Assembly (NCBI GenBank): GCA_964450495.1 | Contig: CAYVFU010000010.1 | Span: 1 to 64,000, forward strand | From: CALFUK01 sp964450495 | GTDB lineage: Bacteria; Bacteroidota; Bacteroidia; Chitinophagales; Saprospiraceae | Length of the DNA: 64,000 nucleotides | Direction: 5' to 3' | Shown here: in pieces, positions 33,784-43,479 of the stretch | How positions within the stretch are numbered: the first letter of the stretch is position 1 | Layout of the letters: each line of letters starts with the position of its first letter | Made by a program: the position numbers and the translations under genes | The notes under the pieces: model-generated | The model's database searches: none | What the model was told of the DNA's origin: nothing | What the model saw: only the letters and a program-made list of their open reading frames with translations

Positions 33784-36429
33784 ATGAAACAGATTACTCT
33801 GTTGCTACTCTGCTTCTTTTTGCAGACTGTGGTAACTGCACAATCTGAGCAAAAACCTATTGTTTTCGATGAGGTTAAGCTCAACTTGCAGGAAATCATC
33901 AGCTTTGTAGAAGCTCAAACAAACGTCAAATTTGTTTACTCTGAAGATAGGGTCCCACTGAACAAACAATTATCTCTTGATAATGAAAGCTATTCCATAA
34001 AGGAATTGATGCAAGAAGTAGCCACTCATTTGTCACTGGATTATAAGATTAAAAATAACAAACGAATTCTTCTACTTGGTGAAAAAGCTATTGCTCCAAC
34101 AGAACAGTTTAGATATGTCTCGGGTCTAGTTATTGACGAATTGACAGGAGAGCCATTGTTCGGAGCGACCATTACAAATACAAAAAGAGATAAAGGCATC
34201 AACTCAAATGAAATAGGACTGTTCACCTACAAAGCATCAAGCCATGAGGACAGCTTGGTTATCTCATATATTGGATTCAATACGGCGACAATAGCCATTA
34301 GTGATTTAAAGGAAGAATCTAAAAAAGTAAATCTAAGACCGAGTGTCCAGTTTGATGAAGTACTCATTCAAACGCCAATAGCAAGAAAGTTAGAAACAGA
34401 ATCTACCTTCAATTATTACATTAATAAGAAACAATTGTCAGAAGGTTTTGGCTTTGTCGGTAGTGATCCACTCAATAAAGTCATGCAATTATCTGGCGTA
34501 CAATCTGGTAGAGAAGGTCAAATAAATATTTATGTCAGAGGAGGTAGCCCAGATCAGAATATAGTCCTGATGGACGGTGTGCCTTTGTACGAAACAAGTC
34601 ATGTCTTCGGTCTGTCGTCTATATTCAACTCTGATGCTATCAAAAATGTACAAGTATACAAGCAAGCCTATCCTGCTAAATTTGGGGGTAGACTGTCGTC
34701 AGTAATTGATTTCAAAATGAATGAAGGCAACAGTTATGAACGAAAAACTTCCATTGGTTTTGATCCTTTGAGCATCCACTTCAACACTGAGGGGCCAATG
34801 ATAAAAGGGAAAAGTACGTATAATTTATCTGCCAGAAAATCAACAATAAACTTATTCTATAATGAGCCAATAGAACAATTGTTAGGGTTTGATGAATCTG
34901 ATTTTTCGTTTTTTGATGTCAACTTAAAGTTAAGCCACGAATTTGCTGAAGGTAACAAACTCTTCTTTACCCTGTATCGAGGTAACGATCAATTTGAAAT
35001 AGTTAATTCTGAGTCGATATCATCAGAAACTGAAACATTAGAAAGACAAAACTTTGATAATCTAAAATGGGAAAATCAAATCTACAGTTTGCAATGGCAC
35101 AACAGTGTCAGTGATCGAGTCATAAGTAAATTGCAATTGTCTTATTCTGATTACACAAATAGAAGTCGTTCAGCTTTTAACTTTAGTCAGTTTGATGGCA
35201 GTGTTACCTCAGAAACGGAGCTAGACATTATAGCCACGAGCAGAATTATAGATCTGGGTTTAAATGCGGATTTTCAAGTGTTTATGAATAATGATTGGGA
35301 GTTGAATTTTGGAACAGGAATTCTTCATCACAGATACAATCCAACGATAAAGCAGAGTACAATTATATTAGATGGTGATTCAAATCAATTCGATAATAAT
35401 CCCATATTTATTACAGCTGATGAAGTCACCGCATATGTAGATTCAAAGTGGAAATTGGGACCATCGACACAATTGAACACAGGACTCAGATACAATAATT
35501 ACAATGTACGAGGTATTGAGCATACGTCTTTGCAGCCGCGATTGTCCCTCATCCAAGAATTTCCTAATAAGCATAAATTGACTATAAGTGCTACCAAGAT
35601 GACACAATTTGTGCACTTGTTGGTGAATCCAGGTATTGGTCTACCCACAAGTTTGTGGATCCCTTCCACCGACAGATTGCCACCAGAACATGCGTATCAA
35701 CTTGCTGCGGCTTATGGCGGGAATTTAGGTGAGAATGTTAGATTTGAAATAGCTGGATATGTGAAAAGAATGCAGAATGTGGTAGAGTATACGTCGCCTT
35801 TTGATCTCTTTTTCACATTCGTCAATTTTCAAGATATTGAAGTGAAATTTGATGCAAATAGAGATTGGGAGAATTTTGTTGAGACTGGCGACAGTCATTC
35901 AAAAGGAGCGGAATTTTCTTTGCAAAACATAAAAGGTCCACTACTGTTTGAACTATCTTATGCATGGTCCGACACTGATAGAATATTTGAAGGGTTGAAT
36001 AGAGGAAACTCATTCCCATATAAATACGACCGAACACATGATTTTTCGATTTCTGGGAGACATCATTTCTCTGATGCCATTAACATACATGCCAGTTGGG
36101 TGTATGGGACAGGTGACGCATTTACCCTAGCAGACGAATCTTTCATAGATATTGATGGCATTGAGCGTTTAGATGCGAGTAAACGAAACAATAAGCGACT
36201 AAATGATTATCACCGCCTAGATGTAGGATTACAATTAAACAAGCAAATCAAAAACGAGTCTTTATTGACCTTAGGCTTGAGTGTATTTAATGTCTACAAT
36301 CGTAAAAATGACTACTACGTCTATTTATTTGAAGACACTACGGCAAATGATGCAAATTCTAGGTTTAAATTAGAGGAAGTTAGCTTATTTCCTATTCTAC
36401 CACATTTTAGTTTGAATTATGAATTTTGA
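33784..36429 (+). CDS. TonB-dependent receptor with STN signalling domain
   Basis: 881 aa from the ATG at 33784. A longer frame starting inside fecR exists, but the ATG begins with the signal peptide MKQITLLLLCFFLQTVVTAQ. Domains: STN (secretin/TonB N-terminal) about 27-80; carboxypeptidase-regulatory-like domain about 100-185 (VSGLVIDELTGEPLFGATI); plug about 205-325 (GREGQINIYVRGGSPDQNIVLMDGVPLYE); 22-strand beta-barrel to an aromatic C-terminus (HFSLNYEF). Takes up a ligand across the outer membrane and signals through FecR to the sigma factor. Ligand unknown; it has no SusD partner but is followed by a DUF4249 lipoprotein gene, a common pairing. Confidence 0.93.
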   Translation: MKQITLLLLCFFLQTVVTAQSEQKPIVFDEVKLNLQEIISFVEAQTNVKFVYSEDRVPLNKQLSLDNESYSIKELMQEVATHLSLDYKIKNNKRILLLGEKAIAPTEQFRYVSGLVIDELTGEPLFGATITNTKRDKGINSNEIGLFTYKASSHEDSLVISYIGFNTATIAISDLKEESKKVNLRPSVQFDEVLIQTPIARKLETESTFNYYINKKQLSEGFGFVGSDPLNKVMQLSGVQSGREGQINIYVRGGSPDQNIVLMDGVPLYETSHVFGLSSIFNSDAIKNVQVYKQAYPAKFGGRLSSVIDFKMNEGNSYERKTSIGFDPLSIHFNTEGPMIKGKSTYNLSARKSTINLFYNEPIEQLLGFDESDFSFFDVNLKLSHEFAEGNKLFFTLYRGNDQFEIVNSESISSETETLERQNFDNLKWENQIYSLQWHNSVSDRVISKLQLSYSDYTNRSRSAFNFSQFDGSVTSETELDIIATSRIIDLGLNADFQVFMNNDWELNFGTGILHHRYNPTIKQSTIILDGDSNQFDNNPIFITADEVTAYVDSKWKLGPSTQLNTGLRYNNYNVRGIEHTSLQPRLSLIQEFPNKHKLTISATKMTQFVHLLVNPGIGLPTSLWIPSTDRLPPEHAYQLAAAYGGNLGENVRFEIAGYVKRMQNVVEYTSPFDLFFTFVNFQDIEVKFDANRDWENFVETGDSHSKGAEFSLQNIKGPLLFELSYAWSDTDRIFEGLNRGNSFPYKYDRTHDFSISGRHHFSDAINIHASWVYGTGDAFTLADESFIDIDGIERLDASKRNNKRLNDYHRLDVGLQLNKQIKNESLLTLGLSVFNVYNRKNDYYVYLFEDTTANDANSRFKLEEVSLFPILPHFSLNYEF

Positions 36430-36600
36430 CACAAATCCTGATCTGATAGTTGGTGTTAACCACATGTTTTACAATGAATTGATGTGAATTCGTCAAGTAA
36501 TACACATATAATCTTTAATTAATGTTAATTTCTTTTAAAATAGAGACTTTTGTGACTTATACAGTCTAAATTAGAGTAGGTTAAAATTAACTATCAAAAC

Positions 36601-37542
36601 ATGCATAAAACGATTTACAAAACAGCAATTTTCTCTTTACTGACCTTGCTATGTATTTCGTGCAGCAACGACTTTGATTCCCAGTCAGATAATGATCTTT
36701 CTAGAATAGTGCTAAACTCTGTGTTTACTCCTGGAGAGCTCATGACTGTGCATTTAGCTACAACCAGACAAATCCTAGATTCTAATTCAACATTCAGAAA
36801 TATAAAGACTGCTGACGTAGAAGTCACGAATAATTTGACATCGGAGGTGTATCGCTTAGCTCATATTGGAGACGGTAACTATCAATCTGAAGAGTTTAGA
36901 CCGACATTTGGTGGAAGTTATACCGTAACAGCTCATGCAGAAGGATTTGAAACTGTCCAAGCTTCAAGTAAAGTCCCTGTTCAGGCATTTGTTAGCCAAA
37001 CGGATGTATATCAAGGTGATTTCACAGAAGATGGCAATAAAAGAGAATTATTCGTCAATCTCGAATTTTACAGCGAATCAACTGAAACACAATATTACGT
37101 TTGGGAAGTTATAAACGATGAACGTCGACCTAATAATGATTTTGATTTTAATGATGTTTCTGATGGTCCTGTTTTATTGAATTCTCAGGACAGCAGAACT
37201 GAATCAGTATTAGCAGATGAATCATTCCAAACAAGAGTATTCCTTACAGATAATGGTTCTCAAGGTCCAATTCAAACAGAATTTGTTGTAGAAACTGACC
37301 CAGTAATTGCCTTCCAATTTGGTGACAATACTGACGAAGATGCAGATGTACTTCTAAAAGTACGGGCAATGACTGTTAGCAAAGATTTATACGAATACTT
37401 TAAAAGCATTGAAATCTACAGGCTAAGAGGAGAAGTTAATTCTAGTATCACTCAACCAATAGACATACACTCAAATGTCGATGGAGGCCTTGGTATTTTT
37501 GCTGGTTTAACATCTGAGATCATTAAGATCAAATTGAATTAG
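36601..37542 (+). CDS. DUF4249 lipoprotein
   Basis: 313 aa. Lipoprotein signal peptide FSLLTLLCISCSNDFDSQ with acylated Cys near 21-22. The body, with VLNSVFTPGELMTVHLATTR and later beta-rich segments, matches the DUF4249 family, which follows STN-type TonB receptors in Bacteroidota. Probably a surface or periplasmic partner of the receptor at 33784; the exact job is not known for the family. It lies 171 bp downstream, so it may have its own promoter or be read through. Confidence 0.85.
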   Translation: MHKTIYKTAIFSLLTLLCISCSNDFDSQSDNDLSRIVLNSVFTPGELMTVHLATTRQILDSNSTFRNIKTADVEVTNNLTSEVYRLAHIGDGNYQSEEFRPTFGGSYTVTAHAEGFETVQASSKVPVQAFVSQTDVYQGDFTEDGNKRELFVNLEFYSESTETQYYVWEVINDERRPNNDFDFNDVSDGPVLLNSQDSRTESVLADESFQTRVFLTDNGSQGPIQTEFVVETDPVIAFQFGDNTDEDADVLLKVRAMTVSKDLYEYFKSIEIYRLRGEVNSSITQPIDIHSNVDGGLGIFAGLTSEIIKIKLN

Positions 37543-37631
37543 GCTAAATCTAATTTATTTATAATCCTATTTTTCTAACTTACCCTTCTCTTTATTCAAT
37601 ACTAGTTGATTTGTAACATCATTTTCATAGT

Positions 37632-40241
37632 ATGTATAGACTAGCATATTTTACGTATTGTTTTTGTTTAATGATAACAATTGTAAGCGCACAGAACGCT
37701 GCAATTGTAACGTCAATTATTGTTGATGATAACAATGTTAGTGGTGGAGGTTTTCAAAGCGATGTAACGATTACAGAAGATGGAATGACAGTATACTCAG
37801 CAGCTGATGTTTCAGGTATATTTAAATCAACAAATGGAGGCTTGTCTTATGTAAACATCAATCAAGGATTGCATAGTCCCAAAGTTGCAACCTTAGCCAT
37901 CACGGCAGATAACGAACAAATACTTTATGCAGGTACAGGAGATAAAGGAAACAATGGCGGATTATTCAGATCAATTGATGGCGGAGATACTTGGGAGATA
38001 ACCAATAAAGGTGATAGTGCATTCTTTGCAGGCAACCATTCAGCTGATTCAGATTCACTGCCATATGGTAACCATCCTCGCTCTAATGGAGACCTTATAG
38101 CAATAGTACATGGTCCAATATTAGATACATTCACCGATGATATTGTAATTGCAGGTACATACAAAAGTGGTGTAAAGATATTTACAGATGGGGGTGATCA
38201 GCTAGCAACCTTTGCTGCTCAAGAGATTATTGATACAGAAGGTTTTGTCCGGTCAGTCGCTTACGATCCATCAATACCTAATACAGCATTTGCGGCTATT
38301 CAGTTTATAGATACATTGCAGAGTGGGATATATAAAATAGACTTTTCTAATACTGACTCAATAACCTCAGAATTTGTTTACCAGGCTTTCAGACCTGAAG
38401 GCTTGGTAGTGTTGGGTAGTGGCCATGTGTATGGAGCAATAGGTTCGGAAGGAATAGTGAAATATAATGGAATAAGCTGGAAATCTGTAAACAATAACCT
38501 AGGGACTTTTCCGCCAAATGATACACTAAATCAATGGACAGCTGTAACAGGCTACGTTAAAAATGGTAATACAGATATTGTATATGCCACTGTCAATAAT
38601 AGACTAGGGTCTAATGCCGGTCCAAATTTTTCTAGTGTGTGGAGAAGCAAAAATGGAGGTAGTTTGTGGGAGCCTTTAGTTGATTATAATACGAATATTT
38701 CACATCAGATTTTCGGACAAACATATGACTGGTGGTATAGTAGAGAAGGGTTTCCTGCGGCATCACTTGGTCGTGGCAATAATGTCATCAGCTCTATAGA
38801 GGTTGCGCGAGGAGTATTTCCAGACTTTGTTACAGACGACATTATTTATGTATCAGGTAGAGGAGGGATTTGGAAGTCTGAGGACGGAGGTTCTAATTGG
38901 AATCCTGCTGTTTATAATATGCAAGCGACAGCGAATAATGATGTAGCTGTCAACCCAAACAATCCAGCTCAAGTGGTAATTGGCAATACTGATTATGTGG
39001 TACTAGAAACAAGTAATTACTTTAGTGGTAATCATATATCAAAGGATAAACCAGCCGGAGCTGAATCTCGAGGACACGATGTTATTTTTGATGCGACTTC
39101 TAATAATATCATCGTAGGAGTAGGCGATAGAGACAGAAATGAAGGGGGAGAAGTTTTTCTCAAGTCGGCGGATGACTTAGGAGATAGCTCTGAGGCTTGG
39201 TTGAACACACAACTCATAAATGCCACTGAGGATGAGGGAAAAGTTAGAGCAGTAAGCTATGGTTATCACGATGGTGTTGAAGCATTGGATGAGGCAATTA
39301 TTTTGGCAGCAGTAGAGGGAGATGGTGTGTACAGTCATGAGGATGAAAGCTGGTCAAAAAGTAATGGGGTAGATATACGTGCTACAAAACGGAGTAATTT
39401 TATATGGCCTGACAATGGAAATTCTGGAGTCGTTTATTTATTAGACCTATTAGAAGGATTGTATCGATCACAAGATGGCGGTAAAAACTGGACCAACATA
39501 TGGCCAGATATGAGTTTTAATAACAGAGATTTCTTTAATACCGGATATATTACAGCTGATGATAAAGATCCAACAACATTGTACGTATCCATACAAGGTA
39601 AAACAGGGTCAGCAATAGGTACAGGTTTTCGAGTGTTCAGGATGGAAGGAGCAAACCAAGGCATCTTTGGCGAACCAGGAATTGACACTAACATAGTAGA
39701 TATATCTCATTACACTGGAGATCTAGATATTAAAAGACCAGGTCCCATTGACATGGGTCCGGACGGTAAGCTATGGCTTACGCAACAACAAGATTCAAAA
39801 AACTCAGTGTATGCAGAGCTCTTTGTCATGGAAGATCCAAAAAATGATTTGCTGTTTACAAAAGTCTCTAATAACGATTATCGCAATTTAGCTATCCAGC
39901 CTAGTGGTATGGATGTATCTAATGATGGACATGTTTACATCGCCCAAAATGGTACTGGATTAGTCAAAATTAAATATACAGATACCACAAATGTTGGATT
40001 GAGTGATGACTGCATTGAGATATATCCTGATCCTATACATTCTATTTTTACAATTACAGGAACATTATCAGCGTATGACATTGAGATTATAGACGCAAAT
40101 GGAATTGTGCATACTACTTTAGATAATTCTGGAACAACAGTCCTGATAGATATGAGTGATTTGCCAATAGGTACTTTCTTAGTAAGAGCAATTAACCAAG
40201 TAACTGGTGCACTACATATTCAGAAAATTTTAAAATTCTAA
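37632..40241 (+). CDS. T9SS-secreted BNR/sialidase-like beta-propeller protein
   Basis: 869 aa. Signal peptide YFTYCFCLMITIVSAQ; repeated BNR/Asp-box-like motifs spread through the body (STNGGLSYVNIN, SIDGGDTWEIT, SKNGGSLWEPL, SEDGGSNWNPA, SQDGGKNWTNI) indicate one or two beta-propellers of the sortilin/GH74 type; type A T9SS sorting domain about 795-869 (IEIYPDPIHSIFTITG). Catalytic residues of a glycosidase cannot be confirmed, so it may be a binding or structural protein. It follows the DUF4249 gene by 89 bp and could be a target of the same sigma factor. Confidence 0.82.
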   Translation: MYRLAYFTYCFCLMITIVSAQNAAIVTSIIVDDNNVSGGGFQSDVTITEDGMTVYSAADVSGIFKSTNGGLSYVNINQGLHSPKVATLAITADNEQILYAGTGDKGNNGGLFRSIDGGDTWEITNKGDSAFFAGNHSADSDSLPYGNHPRSNGDLIAIVHGPILDTFTDDIVIAGTYKSGVKIFTDGGDQLATFAAQEIIDTEGFVRSVAYDPSIPNTAFAAIQFIDTLQSGIYKIDFSNTDSITSEFVYQAFRPEGLVVLGSGHVYGAIGSEGIVKYNGISWKSVNNNLGTFPPNDTLNQWTAVTGYVKNGNTDIVYATVNNRLGSNAGPNFSSVWRSKNGGSLWEPLVDYNTNISHQIFGQTYDWWYSREGFPAASLGRGNNVISSIEVARGVFPDFVTDDIIYVSGRGGIWKSEDGGSNWNPAVYNMQATANNDVAVNPNNPAQVVIGNTDYVVLETSNYFSGNHISKDKPAGAESRGHDVIFDATSNNIIVGVGDRDRNEGGEVFLKSADDLGDSSEAWLNTQLINATEDEGKVRAVSYGYHDGVEALDEAIILAAVEGDGVYSHEDESWSKSNGVDIRATKRSNFIWPDNGNSGVVYLLDLLEGLYRSQDGGKNWTNIWPDMSFNNRDFFNTGYITADDKDPTTLYVSIQGKTGSAIGTGFRVFRMEGANQGIFGEPGIDTNIVDISHYTGDLDIKRPGPIDMGPDGKLWLTQQQDSKNSVYAELFVMEDPKNDLLFTKVSNNDYRNLAIQPSGMDVSNDGHVYIAQNGTGLVKIKYTDTTNVGLSDDCIEIYPDPIHSIFTITGTLSAYDIEIIDANGIVHTTLDNSGTTVLIDMSDLPIGTFLVRAINQVTGALHIQKILKF

Positions 40242-40273
40242 GAGTCAAATAAGATCTCAGCTAATAGTTGAAC

Positions 40274-42064
40274 TCAGTTATTTAACTTTTTCAACATCTC
40301 TACAGCATTGCTATTATTTGGATTCAATTCTAATGATTTCTTATAAAATTGTATGGCTAATTCTTTTTCACCTTTAGCCATATACCCTTCAGCCAAGCTG
40401 TCGTATGGATCATAGGCTTCTGGATGTAAGGCTACATTCAATTTAAATATGGCTATAGCCTCATCTACATTATCTTTCTCCAATTGCTGGTAGCCAAGAT
40501 TGTTGATGCGATATTCTTGAACAGCGTAATAGTCTGGTTCTTCTTTTTGCTTTGATTTATACATAAGGAGTGCTTTGTTAAAATCTCCATCTATCAGAAA
40601 TTCTATTGGCAGTTTTTCATCAGTTGTTATTTTCTTTTTATACTCCAATTCTCCATTTTCTTGTTCAGGCAAAAAGACTAATGAGGGTTTACCTGTTTGT
40701 GGGTTACTTAAGAACTGGATACTTGCTTTTCGCTCTCTTCTAACAAAAGTATTCTCTCCAATTTTTAAAAGCTCTTCTGGATTGCCGTTTAGATACTTTA
40801 AGTATACAGTTCCCTCTTTTTCGTACACAGTTATGTTGTCATCAAAACCATAATCATATTTACCAACTATGCGATCTAATTCTTCCTTTGTGTAGGCATG
40901 TTTTATGTGTATGGGAGGAGCTTTGTCCCATTCATAGGATCTCATTATAGAATTCATGATTTCATTGATCAGATCTGGATGATTGGCATTTAACATGACC
41001 ACAGCACCATATCCATCTTCTATATGACCTGCCATATTACTTGAAAAACCTTCATTCCAACCTCCATGTCCAAATCGTCCATCTCTTAAAAAGATACCTA
41101 ATCCCACGAAATCACCCTCTACGGGAGTTACCATTTGACGAGCCATTTCTGATGACAACACTTTCTCTGAATTGCCTTTTAAAGTCTGTTGTAAATCAAT
41201 GACGAATTTTGCCAATTCACCAGCATTTGTCCAGAGGCCTGCTGCTGCCATTTCAGGATAGGTGTGTCGCTTTCCTTTAGTCATGGAGCCATCAGAGAGA
41301 TAGCCAGTAGCAGCCAACTTTAATTGGTCGGGAGGCAAAGGTTGTGCAAATGTACTTTTAGTCATGCCAATTGGGCCTAACACGGATTCTTGCATGATAC
41401 TTTTGTAATCTTGCTTTGCGACATCTATCATCATTTGCTGCATCACACAATAGCCTCCACCAGAATAACGCATGTCACCACCAGGAGTTTTGTCGACAAG
41501 GATAGGGTCAGAATTAGCCGCCCCTTTACCATTTAATAAATCTATGAGGTTAGGTACTTCTAGATCTGATGAATAGCCCCAAAAGCCATGTACAGTCATT
41601 CCTGCTTTATGGCTAACCAATCGCTCCAAGGTTACCTTTTCTATTTCCGTAAATTCATTTTCAGGTATTTGCCAAGATGTTAGATAATCGTTGACATTTT
41701 TATCCAAGGCCAACTGTCCATCTTCAACCATTTTTAATGCTGCATAGGCAGATACAGGTTTGCTGATAGAGGCCGCTTGAAAAAGGGTATTATCTGTAAC
41801 TGGCGATGATTGTTCTTTATCTACATAACCATAGTTTTTGGTCCATGCAATTTTATAATCGTGTACGACAGCTATGCTCATACCTGGAACTCCATAGTGA
41901 ACCATTCTTTCTTCAATGGTCCATGTTGGTTCTCCTTTGATATAATTATAATTAGATAATCCAGTTTCTACTTGTAGAATTTTTTCTGTTACAGTTTGGG
42001 CATGTGTGTAAATGGAAAATCCAAGGAGTAGAAGAATAGCAATACAGAAGCTCGAATATTTCAA
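40274..42064 (-). CDS. Serine hydrolase (class C beta-lactamase family) with TPR tail
   Basis: 596 aa with signal peptide (AILLLLGFSIYTHAQ). Beta-lactamase-fold motifs: SISK (SxxK nucleophile, in FQAASISKPVSAYAALK), YSG (in RYSGGGYCV), and HGG (GHGGWNEGF). About 485-596 holds TPR-like helices (YDPYDSLAEGYMAKGEKELAIQFYKKSLELNPNN). Family members are mostly esterases or D-amino peptidases, not resistance enzymes, so no resistance role is inferred. Periplasmic. Converges with the T9SS gene 32 bp away. Confidence 0.88.
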   Translation of the reverse strand: MKYSSFCIAILLLLGFSIYTHAQTVTEKILQVETGLSNYNYIKGEPTWTIEERMVHYGVPGMSIAVVHDYKIAWTKNYGYVDKEQSSPVTDNTLFQAASISKPVSAYAALKMVEDGQLALDKNVNDYLTSWQIPENEFTEIEKVTLERLVSHKAGMTVHGFWGYSSDLEVPNLIDLLNGKGAANSDPILVDKTPGGDMRYSGGGYCVMQQMMIDVAKQDYKSIMQESVLGPIGMTKSTFAQPLPPDQLKLAATGYLSDGSMTKGKRHTYPEMAAAGLWTNAGELAKFVIDLQQTLKGNSEKVLSSEMARQMVTPVEGDFVGLGIFLRDGRFGHGGWNEGFSSNMAGHIEDGYGAVVMLNANHPDLINEIMNSIMRSYEWDKAPPIHIKHAYTKEELDRIVGKYDYGFDDNITVYEKEGTVYLKYLNGNPEELLKIGENTFVRRERKASIQFLSNPQTGKPSLVFLPEQENGELEYKKKITTDEKLPIEFLIDGDFNKALLMYKSKQKEEPDYYAVQEYRINNLGYQQLEKDNVDEAIAIFKLNVALHPEAYDPYDSLAEGYMAKGEKELAIQFYKKSLELNPNNSNAVEMLKKLNN

Positions 42065-42264
42065 TATAGTATTATTTAAGTATTGATTAGCAGAGTATAC
42101 TTATAATAACGACAATAAAAATGAAAAGATGCATTCTTGAAATCAAAGAAGCGATTTGTCCATTCTGATTTATGTTTCTTTAGACTAATTAGGGCAGTCA
42201 TAATGTTATAAAGTATCAGTCTGCAATCCTTGCTACATCGATATGAGAACTCCTCATAAATCCG

Positions 42265-42319
42265 GCCAATCCTATTTAACCTACTAATTTTGCCAATCCT
42301 ATAGATTCTACTAATCCTA
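42265..42319. repeat. Two imperfect 27-bp direct repeats
   Basis: GCCAATCCTAT recurs at 42265-42275 and 42292-42302, each followed by a related stretch ending in CTACTAATTT or CTACTAATCC. The array abuts and includes the stop codon of the gene at 42317. The iterated AATCC unit resembles short intergenic repeats common in Bacteroidota. A 99-codon minus-strand frame crossing it encodes a repetitive RIGRI-type peptide and is not called as a gene. Confidence 0.6.
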
Positions 42320-43246
42320 GCTCTTTTTCCCCTCCAACAGTCTTTTAAATTTCTGCCGCAACTCATCATCATCACCAGCCATTTCTTCCATGATTAAGGT
42401 AAGCTTGGTTTCATACTCATCTCGTTTTTTAATCTGTGATCTTAGATAACTTACTAAAAGAACCAAAAGGGAGATGAATAAAGCACCATAAATGAAATTC
42501 TCTTTAACCCATTGACCCCAAGATTCGACTTGATCGTTAATGGTTATTTTTTTACTAATCTCAAGAACCATATTGCCTAGCGTGTCTCGCAATTCTCGAC
42601 TAAGTAATTCTGTACTTAAATGCGAAGAAACAGAATCAAACTCAATTCCGCTGATGGCATCTGTCAGAAAATAACTCAGACTATCTTTTAGTTTTTGTGA
42701 CATGGCATCCATTAGTGTTTTCTCCAGGCTGCTAATGTTATAACGCAACGTGGAAAACACTTCATCCAAACTGTGTGTAAGATTCGATTCTATATTGGAT
42801 ATTGCTACTTTCAGATCACCATCAGCACTGCTTACGGCACTATTGACAAAAGCTTTTAATCTCAGTTCCAAGGTTTTATTGAGCAGTGAATCGGTTATGC
42901 CTTTGGAAAATTTTATGCCAGGAGTGCGTGTATCCAATGAACTAAACACTTTATTTAATTCTTTCCCAAGTGTTTCAGATAGTGCAATACTGAATTTAGA
43001 TATTTCACCTTCAGATGCATCAGTTGCAAGCCCTTGAATTGCACCTTCAACTGCGTGCTTTGTTAACCGTTCAATTGTCTCTGCGTTGCTTAAAGAATCT
43101 ATTCTTGACTCAATTCTCGCGGCAGCATCATAGCCTATTGATTTTGGCTTCAGTAATGTGCAAGAACTAAGCAGGATTATTAGTCCAAGTATACCTAAAA
43201 GAGATTCGCTCAGACATAGAACTTGTGGTGTGTCTTGTACTTTCAT
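42317..43246 (-). CDS. Putative lipoprotein with C-terminal membrane segment, unknown
   Basis: 309 aa, no family recognised. Residues 15-29 look like a lipoprotein signal (LGLIILLSSC, Cys29). Residues about 30-240 are amphipathic helical with many Ser/Leu heptad-like repeats (LNKTLELRLKAFVNSAVSSADG; LTHSLDEVFSTLRYNISSLE). About 247-265 is a strong membrane segment (IYGALFISLLVLLVSYL), followed by a basic, coiled-coil-like cytoplasmic tail. The combination would place a helical rod in the periplasm between a lipid anchor and an inner-membrane helix. Confidence 0.65.
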   Translation of the reverse strand: MKVQDTPQVLCLSESLLGILGLIILLSSCTLLKPKSIGYDAAARIESRIDSLSNAETIERLTKHAVEGAIQGLATDASEGEISKFSIALSETLGKELNKVFSSLDTRTPGIKFSKGITDSLLNKTLELRLKAFVNSAVSSADGDLKVAISNIESNLTHSLDEVFSTLRYNISSLEKTLMDAMSQKLKDSLSYFLTDAISGIEFDSVSSHLSTELLSRELRDTLGNMVLEISKKITINDQVESWGQWVKENFIYGALFISLLVLLVSYLRSQIKKRDEYETKLTLIMEEMAGDDDELRQKFKRLLEGKKS

Positions 43247-43479
43247 TGATTCAGACTAAAAGTATAAAGGAATTTTAGAACGAGCGCATGTTATTACAAC
43301 AAATCTATTCGCTTAAAGGATTTTGTCTGCACGTTCCTAAACTAAAAAGGCATATACGCCTTAAGTTAAATGTAAGTATTTCGCCTTCTTTTTTATTAAA
43401 GTCAAATTAATTGACGTACAAATGACAATAATTGAACAACTAGTGTGGACACTGTATGTTTATTTTATAATTTACAGGT

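Noticed and set aside
40274..42064. Beta-lactamase-fold protein as a resistance gene
   Set aside because: The motifs fit the broad serine hydrolase family with a TPR tail; length and tail are unlike true class C lactamases.
42076..42375. A 99-codon minus-strand frame with RIGRI-like repeats
   Set aside because: The peptide periodicity comes from the AATCC direct repeats; it overlaps the stop of the neighbouring gene and shows no domain.
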